NCBI GenBank assembly: GCA_007449985.2
Contig: VIIQ02000581.1
Coordinates: forward strand, 806,001-870,000
Source of the DNA: Desmodesmus armatus
Taxonomy: Eukaryota > Chlorophyta > Chlorophyceae > Sphaeropleales > Scenedesmaceae
Reading direction: 5' to 3'
Length of the DNA stretch: 64,000 nt
Part shown: positions 1-9,778 of the stretch, piece by piece
How the letters are laid out: each line of letters begins with the position of its first letter
Numbering within the stretch: position 1 is the first letter of the stretch
Program-made: the position numbers and the translations under genes
The notes under the pieces: model-generated
Told to the model about the DNA's origin: nothing
The model's database searches: none
Seen by the model: only the letters and a program-made list of their open reading frames with translations

Positions 1-327
1 AAGATACACATCAAGGCGCGCGAGGTGAGACGATGCCGCAACGCGCATGCAGGCATTGCTAGCTACGCCGCAGCGCCACCAACAACATCTTCAAGCAGTT
101 ACCTCCTAGGAGGGAGGATGTCTTAGGAGGGATGTGCTCAGCAGCAGCTATTGCGTGAGTCAACCAAACCCTAATGTGCAACCCGGTTACGCAATGCACA
201 CACTCTAACGGAGCTTGGTGTGTTGCTCTGTGCGTCAAATTGGGTGGTGTACAAACCCTGCCGACTCATGCTCTGACTGTGCCCCGCTGTCTGTCTCACT
301 CCTGCGCTGCGTGGTGCCACAATGCAG

Positions 328-3300
328 GACGGCGACAACCCCGCTGCTGCAGGTGCCACTGGCGCCAGTGCTGCTGATCTGCGGGTGGCTGCCAGCAAAC
401 TCAAGAGCCTTGGTCCCCCAGGCACCCCTGTTAGCTCAACATTCAAGGAGCAGCTTGGCAAGCAGGGCAGGGCGGGGTGAGTTCAGTTTTGTGTTTGTTG
501 GTGCAGTAGGTGCAGTAGGTCCACAAGACGCACTGGTAGCCAAGTCACTTTGACAGAAGTCTTCAAGAGTTGGCAGCTTGTTTGATGGCCTGCCTGCCTG
601 CCACACTACAAGGCCCCTTACATTTTGGGAACAATCTGTGTCCACAGCTTGCAGCAAAACACCTACACACCACTTTGTCCAGTCATAGAGTTAGTGTCTG
701 CATCACTTGGGCGTGCCCTGCCCAACACTTCTCAGCTAAACTCTTGCCCACACCTGCTGCATGCATCTACACCTTGTGCCTGCATCTTACACCTTACGTC
801 TGTCCCTCACAACTTTTGCCTACATCTCACACCTTCTGTTTCCATCACACCTTCTGCCTGCATCTCACACCTGCTGCCTGCAACAAACACTTTTGGCCTG
901 CATTACAGGCCTAGTGAGGATCAGTACGACCTCAGCTTCCTTGCCTCTAGCAAACCAGGTGCCAGCTCACCCTCACCCTCACCAGCAGCAGCAGGCGGCG
1001 GCCTCCCCCCCAGAGCCCCCAGCAGCGGTGGTGCAGCAGCAGCAGGTGCTGCCGCCGGCTTGTTCTCAACACCTGCCAAACGGCAGGACAGCTTCGATGC
1101 CATTGGTGAAATGTCTGGTATCAGGTCGAGCGGAGGCGGTTTGGGTGGCCCAGCAATGCGACCGAAGGCCAAACAGCAGCAGGCAGTGCCGATATCTGAT
1201 GAGGACTTCTTCGCGGCTCTTGCACCAGCAATTGAGCCGGGGGCACAGCAAGCTGGTGGTGGCAGGAGCAGCGCTGTCGGTCCGTCTGGTGGGTCTCAGC
1301 AGCAGCAGCAGCAGCAGCAGCAGAGGCAGCAGAGGCAGCAGAGCCTTGGTGTGGGGAGACCTGGCGTGGTCAGTGGGTTTGGGGATGACGCGTTTGGTGG
1401 CCTGGCCGTTGGTGGGTCTGCAGCTGCTCCTGTGGCTGTGGTTGGTACCAGTGGTGTCGAAGACTTCTTTGCAGATTTTGGAGGCAGCAGCAGCAACACA
1501 ACTGCTGTCAAGCCTCCACCACCAGTGCCGGCAGCAGCAGCAGCGGGGGCAAGTGCTGCGGGGCCATCCAAGGGCTTGCAGCCGCCGCCACCAGCAGCGG
1601 GCCCAACGGGGAGTTCAGCAGCAGCGGGGCCAACAGGCGGTGACGCGACAGCGCTGTACTTGCAAGGTGGGCGTCACCCAGCGTAGGGGTATCATACAGC
1701 GAGTGTAGTTTCTGTGGACATATGTGAAGCAAGCACCCGACGGCAACAGCACATCAGTTTGATGTTCATCTGCGTAGCTGTTTTTTTTTCGGCGATGTCA
1801 AGAAGGAAGGGGGTGTTGGCGTTGCAATTATAGGGCAGACCTGGCTGGCCGCATAGGCAGTCAAGAACCATGCACTGATAAACAGACTGCACCACCTCCC
1901 GTTCCTGCAGTCAGCCTCACTGTAACCTGTGCTTTCCTTGACAATGTACCAACTGTCAGTGTCAGCAGAGCTCCAGCATCACCACTTCTGTCGCTATTTC
2001 CCTGTATGCCTGCCCCACTGTCTGTCGCAGGTGTTGCTGCAATGGAGGCTGCCAACTGGGATGCTGCAGCCGCTGCCTTTGCTGGGTCCCTCACCACACT
2101 GGCCTCTGAGGCCCCCAGCAGCAGCAGGGCGGAACGTGCTAAGTTTGCAGCACAGTACCTTGCCGCTGTGATGCTGCTCAAGGCAGCTGGGGCAGACAGC
2201 TCAGCCAAGGGGGCTCGCTTGTACAGGTACGGTACCCTCATGAGCCCTTGGCTCGCTGGCTAGTGCTGAGGTTGGGACCCTGTCCCCAAAATACTGTACT
2301 GTACTGTACTGTATATGTGCCTGGGGAGGGGGGGGGCATGCTGGGGGGGGGGGCGGGGGGATAAGCAAGGGGGGGGGGCTCAGCATGAAGTTGGCTGTGC
2401 GCGTGATGCTGCTCAGGGCAGCTGGCGCAGACAGCTCATCCAAGGGGGCTCGCCTTTACAGGTACGGTGCAGGTGCATGTGTCGGGGAGGGCCCTGGGCA
2501 CACTCGGGGGGGGGGGGGGGGGCTTGCTTGTACAGGGACGGTGCAGGTACATGTGTCGAAGAGGGCGTTGGGAACATTGGGGGGGGGGGGGGCTTGCTTG
2601 TACAGGGACGGTGCAGGTACATGTGTCGAAGAGGGCGTTGGGAACATTGGGGGGGGGGGGCTTGCTTGTACAGGTACGGTGCAGGTGCCTGGGGAGGGTG
2701 GTGGGCACACTGGAGGGGGGGGGGGGTGCGGGGGAGAGAAGGGGTGAGTGTGCTCAGCATGAGCTGGCTGTGCGCGTGGTGCTGCTGTGGGGTTAGCAGC
2801 TTGTGCAGGTGTGCCCTGATCAGTCTTGATGGTGGGTAAGTCATGGTTGGTAGGGGTCCATTGGGGGTTTGCGCTGAACGAACCACATGCAGTGTGTGGT
2901 ATGCTGAGTTGTAGGGTGGGTGTAGCAGGAATATGTGTCTTTGCGCGCTTGGGTGGTGCCAGAAGCAGGCAGCACACTCCAGCAGGCTGGATTCCACTGT
3001 GCTGTGGCATTTGGCAATATTGTCACTGAGCTTTCTTGTTGTTTGCAGGTATGCTGCTGCCCTGAAGCTAGACGACCGCCACCGTGTTGCACTGGTGAAG
3101 GAGGCCGTCATACGCAACAAGCACGCAGGCAACTTTAGGTAAGCATCACTATGTCATGTTCCCTTGCTGGGCAGGGTAATGCTCAGCATAGTGATTGAAC
3201 CTTCCTTGACTGGAAAGCAGACATGTCAAGTGCGATGCTGGATCCTCACCCCCCCCCCCCCCCAAAAAAAACAGCATCAGCCAACCCACTACTAAGCCTG

Positions 3301-3630
3301 CTGCCAGTGCTGACACTGAGCCAAGTAAATAATATCCAACCTCTTGGTATCTTTCTCAAACCACCGGCTCATGTCTGAACACGCAACCCTTCATGCTGCA
3401 GGTATGCCGCCGACCAGCTGACGTGGCTGGTGACCCTGTCCCTGGGCAGTGCCCCTATGGAGATAATGGCCAAGCTGCAGGAAGACATAGATGAGTGTGA
3501 CCGCAAGGGTGGCCGCAACGCAGCCATAGACTCAGACGAGAATATTGATGACTGGGTGGCCCTGGTTGCAGCCGGCAGCAGCAAGCGGGATGTGGAGGAG
3601 GTGGTGCTGCCACTGCTGCAGCAGGTGTGA
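328..3630 (+). CDS. C-terminal part of a COPI-alpha / TWD40-1-like trafficking protein (5' partial)
   Basis: Five exons keep one frame: about 328-476, 909-1666, 2031-2226, 3049-3138 and 3402-3630 (TGA). The first may begin after the acceptor ending at 327, so the true N-terminus (perhaps WD40 repeats) would lie left of the window; an ATG at 322 is an alternative start. The middle exon is a low-complexity Ala/Ser/Gln/Gly linker with two acidic-FF motifs, DEDFFAAL and VEDFFADF. The last three exons encode a helical, TPR-like segment (EAANWDAAAAAFAGSL, then ALKLDDRHRVALVKEAVIRN, then KLQEDIDECDRKGG) that resembles the C-terminal alpha-solenoid of coatomer alpha and of the plant TPLATE/TSET subunit TWD40-1. 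If that is right it would act in coat assembly on membranes. The exon chain is seen directly; the family is inferred from remembered motif style. CAG|GTGTGA at the end could also be a donor, so the protein may continue. A TGTAA motif lies at 3892-3896. Confidence 0.5.
2168..2830 (+). repeat. Intronic G-rich minisatellite with a duplicated exon end
   Basis: The last 59 bp of the exon ending at 2226 (encoding VMLLKAAGADSSAKGARLYR) recurs at 2404-2462 with a few changes and the same AG|GTACGG donor. It is followed by degenerate units of about 70 bp that begin GGCTTGCTTGTACAGG and end in runs of 10-15 G (near 2521, 2593 and 2661). The segment starting GCTCAGCATGA recurs near 2375 and 2754. The array lies inside the intron 2227-3048. 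Confidence 0.8.
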
Positions 3631-4074
3631 GGGGGCTGGGATGTCTTGTTGCATGTGTGCACATCACACGTGTGGTGCTGCTGCTGGTTGTGTGCGCTGC
3701 TGGCAGACATGTCAGGGTTCTGCCTTGCCAGAGCATGCAGGAGTGCATTGTTACCCAGGCCATCCTTAGGTTGGTGCACGTGGCTCAGCAAGGTACAGTC
3801 AGCTGCATGCCCGTTGGACATGTAGCGGGGCAAGTGGACCCCCTGCCCCTGCGCAGAGTTAAGATTTTGCCCAGAGTTCAAAGCATCCGCTTGTAAACGC
3901 CCCGCCGCCCAGTAACCCGCTCACAGAACTAGAGACCCTCATGGATAGAATCGGCGTGCAATTTGACGGTTTCAGACCTTGACATCGCACAACCAGCCAA
4001 CAGATGTGAGGAGCGGAGCACACGAGTGCCAGAAGAGAGGAAGGCAGAGGGCTGTCCTGCCATTTTGCGTTGTA
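3631..4074. other. 3' flank without a recognised gene
   Basis: This holds the presumed 3' UTR of the upstream gene, with a TGTAA motif at 3892-3896 of the kind used as a poly(A) signal in chlorophycean algae. I see no convincing coding frame. Repeat DNA begins at about 4075. Confidence 0.5.
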
Positions 4075-4520
4075 TTGATGATGATTTGTGTCACATTGGG
4101 GTCTGTCAATCCAGACCATAAGCTGCCGACCAGTGGCAACCGGGGACACCAATCCATTATCCCCCCAAAAGTAACAAGGCGCCACCTATGACCTGCCATT
4201 TTCAGCATCTTGTCATCAGAACGATGATGATGATTAGTGTTACATTTGAGCCTGTCAATCCAGACCATAAGCTGCCGACCAGTGGCAACCGGGGACACCA
4301 ATCTATTATCCCCCCAAAAGTAACAAGGCGCCACCTGAATCAGAATCAGAATGATGATGATGATTTGTGTTACATTGGGGCCTGTCAATCCAGACCATAA
4401 GCTGCCGACCAGTGGCAACCGGGGACACCAATCCATTATCCCCCCAAAAGTAACAAGGCGCCACCTATGACCTGCCTTTTTCAGCAAGTACCTGCGATAC
4501 ACACAGAGTTAACAGACATG
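4075..4520 (-). mobile_element. Three truncated 3' ends of the (ATC)n-tailed LINE family
   Basis: Three copies lie at about 4075-4205, 4223-4340 and 4352-4520. On the - strand each reads GGTGGCGCCTTGTTAC, then a conserved body of about 110 bp, then CCCCAATGTAACACAAATC with ATC repeats. On the + strand the tail appears as GATGATGAT at each left end. The third copy extends furthest 5', as far as the AACTCTGTGTGTATCGCAGG segment also seen in the + strand copies at 12.3-17.4 kb. They are 5'-truncated 3' UTR fragments with no coding capacity. Confidence 0.8.
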
Positions 4521-4524
4521 CAAG

Positions 4525-5215
4525 AATGTGTGTGATTTGTTACAAGAGGCCCCGTCAATTCGGGACTTAAGCTGCCGACCATTGGCAACCGGGCACACCA
4601 ATCCATTATGCCCCCCAAAGTAACATAGGCGCCACCAAAACTTCAGTCAGGTTCAGTGACAGGACGGTGGACACCTATGGGCACAACAAGGGTTTAGCAA
4701 GGGGCATGCATGCACATGACATGAAGCAAGCTAAGCACTGTCCATGGGCAAGGCATAGAGCATGGAATGATGCGGCCTTGTGGAAAGCACATGAACAGGA
4801 ACTGTCCATGAGAAAGCACATGCACATACCACAAGCAAACACTGTATGCAGGCGACTCGGACCGCCCTGACACCTCTGACAGCAGGCAGCAGCATGCGCG
4901 CAACCTCAGCCCTGCCTGCAAGCACAACTGCTAACACTGCACCCCCTCATCCCACGCTGTTGAAAAATGTGTGCTCCAACCAGGACGCAAAAGGATGTGC
5001 ACAGGGGAAGATGAGACAGCATTAGGCAGGGAATTTGGCTGATATGACTACAACTGCATCAAAACACACAGCTGGATGGAAAAGCATCAAACACAACCAT
5101 CCCGCACCCTCATGGCTGCACAAATTTGCGCACAGCGGAAGCCTCCACCTGCTGCTGCAGGCAGCAACAAAGATGAGAAACAACCCTTCGCAAAGCATGA
5201 TGCACCACCTGGGCT
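4525..5215 (-). mobile_element. LINE family B, 3' UTR fragment, (CA)n-tailed
   Basis: The - strand reads from about 5215 down to a GGTGGCGCCTATGTTAC module and ends in CTTGTAACAAATCACACAC at about 4525. It is a near-identical inverted copy of 11444-12131 on the + strand, including the stretch around 4680-4920. It contains only 3' non-coding sequence. Confidence 0.8.
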
Positions 5216-5221
5216 GTGGCA

Positions 5222-5524
5222 AGAATGTGTGTGTGTGATTTGTTACAAGAGGCCCCGTCAATTCGGGACTTAAACTGCCATTGGCAACCGGGCACACCAA
5301 TCCATTATGCCCCCCAAAGTAACATAGGCGCCAGAAGAAGAAGAAGAAGAAGAAGAAGAGAGAAGAAGAAGAAGAAGAAGAAGAAGAAGAAGAAGAAGAA
5401 GAAGAAGAAGAAGAAGAAGGGGTTACAGGGCGACACACGCAGCTACGCTGCAACGACACCCAGCATCGGAAGGGAACCAAAGTCCTTTGCAGGACCTACA
5501 AGGCGCCACCAAAACTTCAGTCAG
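5222..5524 (-). mobile_element. Short family B copy interrupted by another element
   Basis: A second (CA)n-tailed 3' end (tail at 5225-5238) is split at its AGGCGCCA sequence by the element at 5334-5499. AGGCGCCA appears on both sides of the insert (ends near 5333 and 5507) like a target-site duplication, after which the family B sequence resumes as CCAAAACTTCAGTCAGG. Confidence 0.7.
5334..5499 (-). mobile_element. (TTC)n-tailed LINE family F fragment with long GAA array
   Basis: On the + strand this is about 86 bp of GAA repeats followed by the reverse complement of the family F 3' terminus (GGGTTACAGGGCGACACACG), also present at 8474-8826 and 17.47-18.05 kb. It is inserted in a family B copy, with an apparent 8-bp duplication AGGCGCCA. 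Confidence 0.7.
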
Positions 5525-5602
5525 GTGTGTTGTGACAAAATCATCATGAATTGGCGTTTGAAAGACCAAAATGGTGACCAGCCGCTACCCTGAATTTGCG
5601 CG
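5525..5602 (-). repeat. Dispersed repeat R1 (inverted copy)
   Basis: About 75 bp (reverse complement of 10757-10830) containing GGTAGCGGCTGGTCACCATT. A diverged third copy lies at about 20304-20372. Both + strand copies directly follow the (ACTG)n tail of a LINE A 3' end. Nature unknown. Confidence 0.65.
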
Positions 5603-5669
5603 CGAATCGCTAAACCCTGGCAAATTTGACGTTTCATCTAAGGCAAAAATTCAACCTCGCATATTCCCA

Positions 5670-5742
5670 GGGGTCGTAGCTCAAATGGTAGAGCGCCCGC
5701 TTAGCATGCGGGAGGTAGGGGGATCGATGCCCTCCGACTCCA
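5670..5742 (+). tRNA. tRNA-Ala (anticodon AGC)
   Basis: A 73-nt cloverleaf. The acceptor stem GGGGTCG pairs with CGACTCC (one G-U) and the discriminator base is A. The D arm holds the A-box TAGCTCAAATGG. The anticodon stem CCCGC/GCGGG closes loop TTAGCAT, anticodon AGC at 5703-5705. The T arm holds the B-box GGATCGATGCC with the A54 common in tRNA-Ala. There is no intron and no encoded CCA. A TTTT run about 30 nt downstream could terminate Pol III. Confidence 0.93.
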
Positions 5743-6454
5743 TTTCTGTCGCTTGGCGCCGCACACGGTGCTTTTGTTTGTGCAAACACCGCAGATGAAG
5801 GAGGAGAATATTTATGCTGTCTGTCAAAGTGGTCATGCCTCCCACACGCTTGTCGGCGGCGTCAGCTTGGAGTGACTGCCAGTGCTTCACTGGCAGCACC
5901 CGACCAGCCGGAGCCAGGGGGTGTTTGCACAACCGGTGCACAGCACCCACACGTGTGTGGCTTCTCCTTTGGGGGATGTGTACAGCCTGCGCAAGCAGTC
6001 CCTGGCTGTGGCTGCTCCTCCTGCTTGTGCTGGGCTGGCTGAGCGCTCTAGAAAAAAATCAAATCAAAGTTACACCTGTAGCTATGAAACTCATTAGCTC
6101 CGAACCCTCCCTGCAAGTTGTCACAGTCAACAGGGTCGATTGAGGCAAAGGGGCAGCCAGGGACTGCTTGCGCAGGCTGTACACATACCCTGAACGAGAA
6201 ATCACACGTTGATCATTGGCTGGATGCACTCCCTGTGTCTACACGTGTGGGTGCTGTGCACGGGTTGTGCAAACACCCCCTGGCTCCGGCTGGTCGGGTG
6301 CTGCCAGTGAAGCACTGGCAGTCACTCCAAGCTGACGCCACCGACAAGCGTGTGGGAGGCATGACCACTTTGACAGACAGCATAAATATTCTCCTCCTTC
6401 ATCTGCGGTGTTTGCACAAACAAAAGCACCGTGTGCGGCGCCAAGCAACAATAA

Positions 6455-6527
6455 TGGAGTCGGAGGGCATCGATCCCCCTACCTCCCGCATGCTAAGCGG
6501 GCGCTCTACCATTTGAGCTACGACCCC
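6455..6527 (-). tRNA. tRNA-Ala (anticodon AGC), identical inverted copy
   Basis: Identical base for base to the tRNA at 5670-5742 and lying in the opposite arm of the inverted repeat, so the two genes are transcribed toward each other. All stems, both internal promoter boxes and the AGC anticodon are intact. Confidence 0.93.
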
Positions 6528-6744
6528 TGGACATTTGCGAGGCTGAATTTTTGCCTTACATGAAACGTTAAACTTGCCAGGGTTTAGCGATTCGCCTTGT
6601 TGCGCTGCCCGGACTGGATCACGGTGTAACACTTCTTCTTCTTCTTCGGACTGGCTACTGTCATCGCGTGTTTAGGTGCTGCCTGGCAGGCCGCGCGATG
6701 AGCATGTGTAAGGGCCATTGTATTGTGCGTCTGATTTGTTTTAC

Positions 6745-7404
6745 GTTGCAGTAGTTGTTGGCTGTACTCGGTTCCTCAGTGTTGGTCAGTGGCTGGACAG
6801 CAGCAGCAGCAGTCAGCAGCAGTGGTGTGGGGGCAGTTGACCAAGCCCGGGATAGGGCCAGTGACAGGTTTGCGAACCAGCTGGTAGTCCGCCAGAGGGG
6901 GCTTCTGCTTTTTGCAGCGCTGGAACTGGTGCTGGAGCTGGAGGAAGGCTTGGCAGCATCAACAGCAGCAGTGTGGAGCAGCCTGCCTGGTCAGTGCACA
7001 GTTGCAGTGGTTCGGCCAGTGCGGGCGTCTGTGCCACGTGCTGGTCTCTTGTTCCCACGCTCGTGTTTTGAACTTTTCTGTTCCCCCCAGCAGCAGCACC
7101 GGGAGCAGGTGCCTTGCTTGCCATGGTTGTTCGCTTGTTGGGACAGCGTGTCACTGCATGCTTGGCTGCTCAGCAGGCCCCATGTGCTTCAATGGCCGCG
7201 CATTCCGACGCTTTATGCCTTGTACATGTTTGCATGTTGCCTAACCTTGTGTGTTGCAGGTGGTTCGCTGCTCTTGAGAAGGAGGTGGCGCCTTAAGTTG
7301 CATTGGAGGGACATGGTTTGGGTCCCTGAGCTTACATGGTGTGGGCTGGGTCTTTTGGGGATCTCAATGTAACGAACAATGAGTGAGTGAGTGAGTGAGT
7401 GCCT
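6745..7404 (+). mobile_element. LINE family D fragment, (GAGT)n-tailed
   Basis: The 3' module GGTGGCGCCTTAAGTTGCAT leads to CTCAATGTAACGAACAATGA and a GAGT repeat at about 7379-7402. A shorter copy with the same tail lies at 8299-8428. The upstream part (6755-7000) is open and Ala/Leu/Glu-rich and may be an eroded LINE C-terminus, but I cannot recognise a domain in it. Confidence 0.6.
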
Positions 7405-8160
7405 GGCAGCATCGAGCAGCGGTAGACGCAGCGCAGCAGCAGCTTCCAGCAGTCCCCGATGATCAGCAGCTCATCACTGACCTCTTGCAGCCTGCAGCCC
7501 TCTCTGACTTGCAGCAGCAGCATCAGGAGCAGGTCCAGCAGCGCCGGCAGGCGCTCACGCAGCTTGAGCAGCAGCAGCGGCAGCAGCAAGCCGCTGCTAA
7601 ACTGGAGGAAGTGAAGCGGCAGGCAGTAGCCCGCTTTTGGGAGTTGTTGCAGGATTTTGTTGTGTTGCGTGTGGCTCCAGCGTCTTGGTTCCCCCAGCTG
7701 GCCCCTGACCACCCTTTTTTGCGGGTGAACAGTGATCTGTTGGGAGTTCACTGTGCTTCTCCAGCCTTGCCTGATGGTTGACTGCCTTGCATGTCTCCTG
7801 TTGTGCTTGGTGTTTCTGGTTGCTTTACCCTGTTAGCCGACGGGGCGGGGGCAGTGATGCATGTGCCAGCTTGGGTTGGGTCAGCTAGTCATGCTTGCAT
7901 TGCCATGTCAGCTCTTGAACTGCCTGCTTGTCTGCGTCAGCATGTGCATGTGCGATCTTGGCCGCGCATCCGTTCGCTTTATGCCTTGTGCGTGTTTCAT
8001 GCTAACACAGCTTGTGTGCCACAGGTGGTTGGGCTGTCTTGAGTAGGATTGGTGGCGCCTTGAGTTACAAGGGCGGGACATGGATTGGGTCCCGGGGCTT
8101 GCATCGGGTTGGCTGGGTCCTTGAGGCCTCTTTGTAACGAACACTGACTGACTGACTGCC
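7405..8160 (+). mobile_element. LINE family A, copy 1 (5'-truncated)
   Basis: The coding part, about 7405-7781, begins abruptly after the GAGT tail of the previous element and encodes the C-terminal 125 residues. These are a Gln-rich coiled coil (residues about 1-85) followed by FWELLQDFVVLRVAPASWFP and then HPFLRV, with a stop at 7779-7781. A 3' UTR of about 350 bp follows, containing GTGCCACAGGTGG and the GGTGGCGCCTTGAGTTAC module, and ends CTTTGTAACGAACACTGACTG. Almost identical coding copies are at 8827-9249 and 9957-10373. Confidence 0.8.
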
Positions 8161-8298
8161 TGGTGGTTGGGCTGTCTTGAGTAGGATTGGTGGCGCCTTG
8201 AGTTACAAGGGCGGGACATGGATTGGGTCCCGGGGCTTGCATCGGGTTGGCTGGGTCCTTGAGGCCTCTTTGTAACGAACACTGACTGACTGACTGCC
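8161..8298 (+). mobile_element. LINE family A, 3'-end-only copy
   Basis: About 138 bp nearly identical to 8024-8158, starting within the preceding (ACTG)n tail and ending in its own CTGACTGACTGC. Confidence 0.8.
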
Positions 8299-8428
8299 GC
8301 ACGCTGCTCTTGAGAAGGAGGTGGCGCCTTAAGTTGCATCGGAGGGACATGGTTTGGGTCCCTGAGCTTACATGGTGTGGGCTGGGTCTTTCGGGGATCT
8401 CAATGTAACGAACAATGAGTGAGTGAGT
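8299..8428 (+). mobile_element. LINE family D, 3'-end-only copy, (GAGT)n-tailed
   Basis: Matches 7265-7402 with a few substitutions. It begins in the ACTG tail of the previous copy and ends in GAGTGAGTG. Confidence 0.8.
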
Positions 8429-9628
8429 GCCGCACAAGGGTGTGTGGCGTGTGGTGTGCCTTGCAGCCATCAATGCTATGGACCCCGGGCACCTGTCTTG
8501 GGGGTGTGTATCGCAGCACAGCTGGAGCCTTTCTTCCACATTGTGTTCGAAGTGGTCGCCCCGGGGGCATGGGGGTGTGTGTTCGGCTTTGTACTGGTGG
8601 AAGCCCTCTTGTCTGTGTGGCTGGCTTTGTGGGGTTGAAGCCTTGCCTGTGGTCCCCTCCTTTCAGACAGTCTCCTCTGCAGACATCTATGGTGGCGGGT
8701 TCTCTCCTTTCCGTGCTGTCTGTTCCCGTCCTTGTGGGTCCTGCAAAGGACTTTGGTTCCCTTCCGATGCTGGGTGTCGTTGCAGCGTAGCTGCGTGTGT
8801 CGCCCTGTAACCCCTTCTTCAAAAAAAATGCTATGGACATGGGTCGGAAGGCAGCCAACTTTGCGGGTTTGCAGCAGCATCGAGCAGCGGTAGACGCAGC
8901 GCAGCAGCAGCTTCCAGCAGTCCCCGATGATCAGCAGCTCATCACTGACCTCTTGCAGCCTGCAGCCCTCTCTGACTTGCAGCAGCAGCATCAGGAGCAG
9001 GTCCAGCAGCGCCGGCAGGCGCTCACGCAGCTTGAGCAGCAGCAGCGGCAGCAGCAAGCCGCTGCTAAACTGGAGGAAGTGAAGCGGCAGGCAGTAGCCC
9101 GCTTTTGGGAGTTGTTGCAGGATTTTGTTGTGTTGCGTGTGGCCCCAGCGTCTTGGTTCCCCCAGCTGGCCCCTGACCACCCTTTTTTGCGGGTGAACAG
9201 TGATCTGTTGGGAGTTCACTGTGCTTCTCCAGCCTTGCCTGATGGTTGACTGCCTTGCATGTCTCCTGTTGTGCTTGGTGTTTCTGGTTGCTTTACCCTG
9301 TTAGCCGACGGGGCGGGGGCAGTGATGCATGTGCCAGCTTGGGTTGGGTCTGCTAGTCATGCTTGCATTGCCATGTCAGCTCTTGAACTGCCTGCTTGTC
9401 TGCGTCAGCATGTGCATGTGCGATCTTGGCCGCGCATCCGTTCGCTTTATGCCTTGTGCGTGTTTCATGCTAACACAGCTTGTGTGCCACAGGTGGTTGG
9501 GCTGTCTTGAGTAGGATTGGTGGCGCCTTGAGTTACAAGGGCGGGACATGGATTGGGTCCCGGGGCTTGCATCGGGTTGGCTGGGTCCTTGAGGCCTCTT
9601 TGTAACGAACACTGACTGACTGACTGCC
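8429..9628 (+). mobile_element. LINE family A, copy 2, split by a family F insertion
   Basis: The 5' segment 8429-8473 encodes the tail of the motif HKGVWRVVCLAAINAMD. It is broken at AATGCTATGGAC by the element at 8474-8826 and resumes after a second AATGCTATGGAC. Coding then runs through the Gln-rich coiled coil and the SWFPQ motif to the stop at 9247-9249, followed by a 3' UTR and an (ACTG)n tail ending near 9628. Apart from the insertion it is near identical to copies 1 and 3. Confidence 0.8.
8474..8826 (+). mobile_element. LINE family F insertion, (TTC)n-tailed
   Basis: About 350 bp starting CCCGGGCACCTGTCTTGGG and ending GTGTCGCCCTGTAACCCCTTC plus an A-run. It is flanked on both sides by AATGCTATGGAC (12 bp), the expected target-site duplication. 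A close relative occupies 17698-18048. Confidence 0.75.
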
Positions 9629-9778
9629 GCTTGTGTGCCACAGGTGGTTGGGCTGTCTTGAGTAGGATTGGTGGCGCCTTGAGTTACAAGGGCGGGACAT
9701 GGATTGGGTCCCGGGGCTTGCATCGGGTTGGCTGGGTCCTTGAGGCCTCTTTGTAACGAACACTGACTGACTGACTGA
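9629..9778 (+). mobile_element. LINE family A, 3'-end-only copy
   Basis: A 150-bp copy of the preceding 150 bp (9479-9628), starting with CTTGTGTGCCACAGGTGG directly after CTGACTGACTGC and ending in its own ACTG repeat. Confidence 0.8.

Larger units (their letters stand above)
5603..6595. repeat. Large inverted repeat with a tRNA-Ala gene in each arm
   Basis: The arms are 5603-5956 and 6241-6595, about 354 bp each and nearly identical in inverted orientation, separated by a 284-bp spacer. Outer ends read GCGAATCGCTAAACCCTGG and its complement; inner ends meet at ACACGTGT. Each arm carries a complete tRNA-Ala gene. The spacer is A-rich near 6050 and shows no coding frame I can support. Confidence 0.85.

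Noticed and set aside
2413..3132. Pro-rich frame on the - strand
   Set aside because: It arises from complementing the poly-G minisatellite and runs across an exon of the + strand gene.
4075..4520. Evenly spaced repeats considered as a CRISPR-like array
   Set aside because: The units are LINE 3' ends of about 110-160 bp with ATC tails, not 25-40-bp repeats with unique spacers, and the genome is eukaryotic.
4667..4870. 67-codon frame repeated identically at 11797-12000 on the other strand
   Set aside because: It lies in the 3' UTR of two family B LINE copies; conservation reflects recent copying, not protein function.
5216..5593. Lys- or Arg-rich frame around 5334-5419
   Set aside because: It is a translation of the (GAA)n tail of a LINE fragment.
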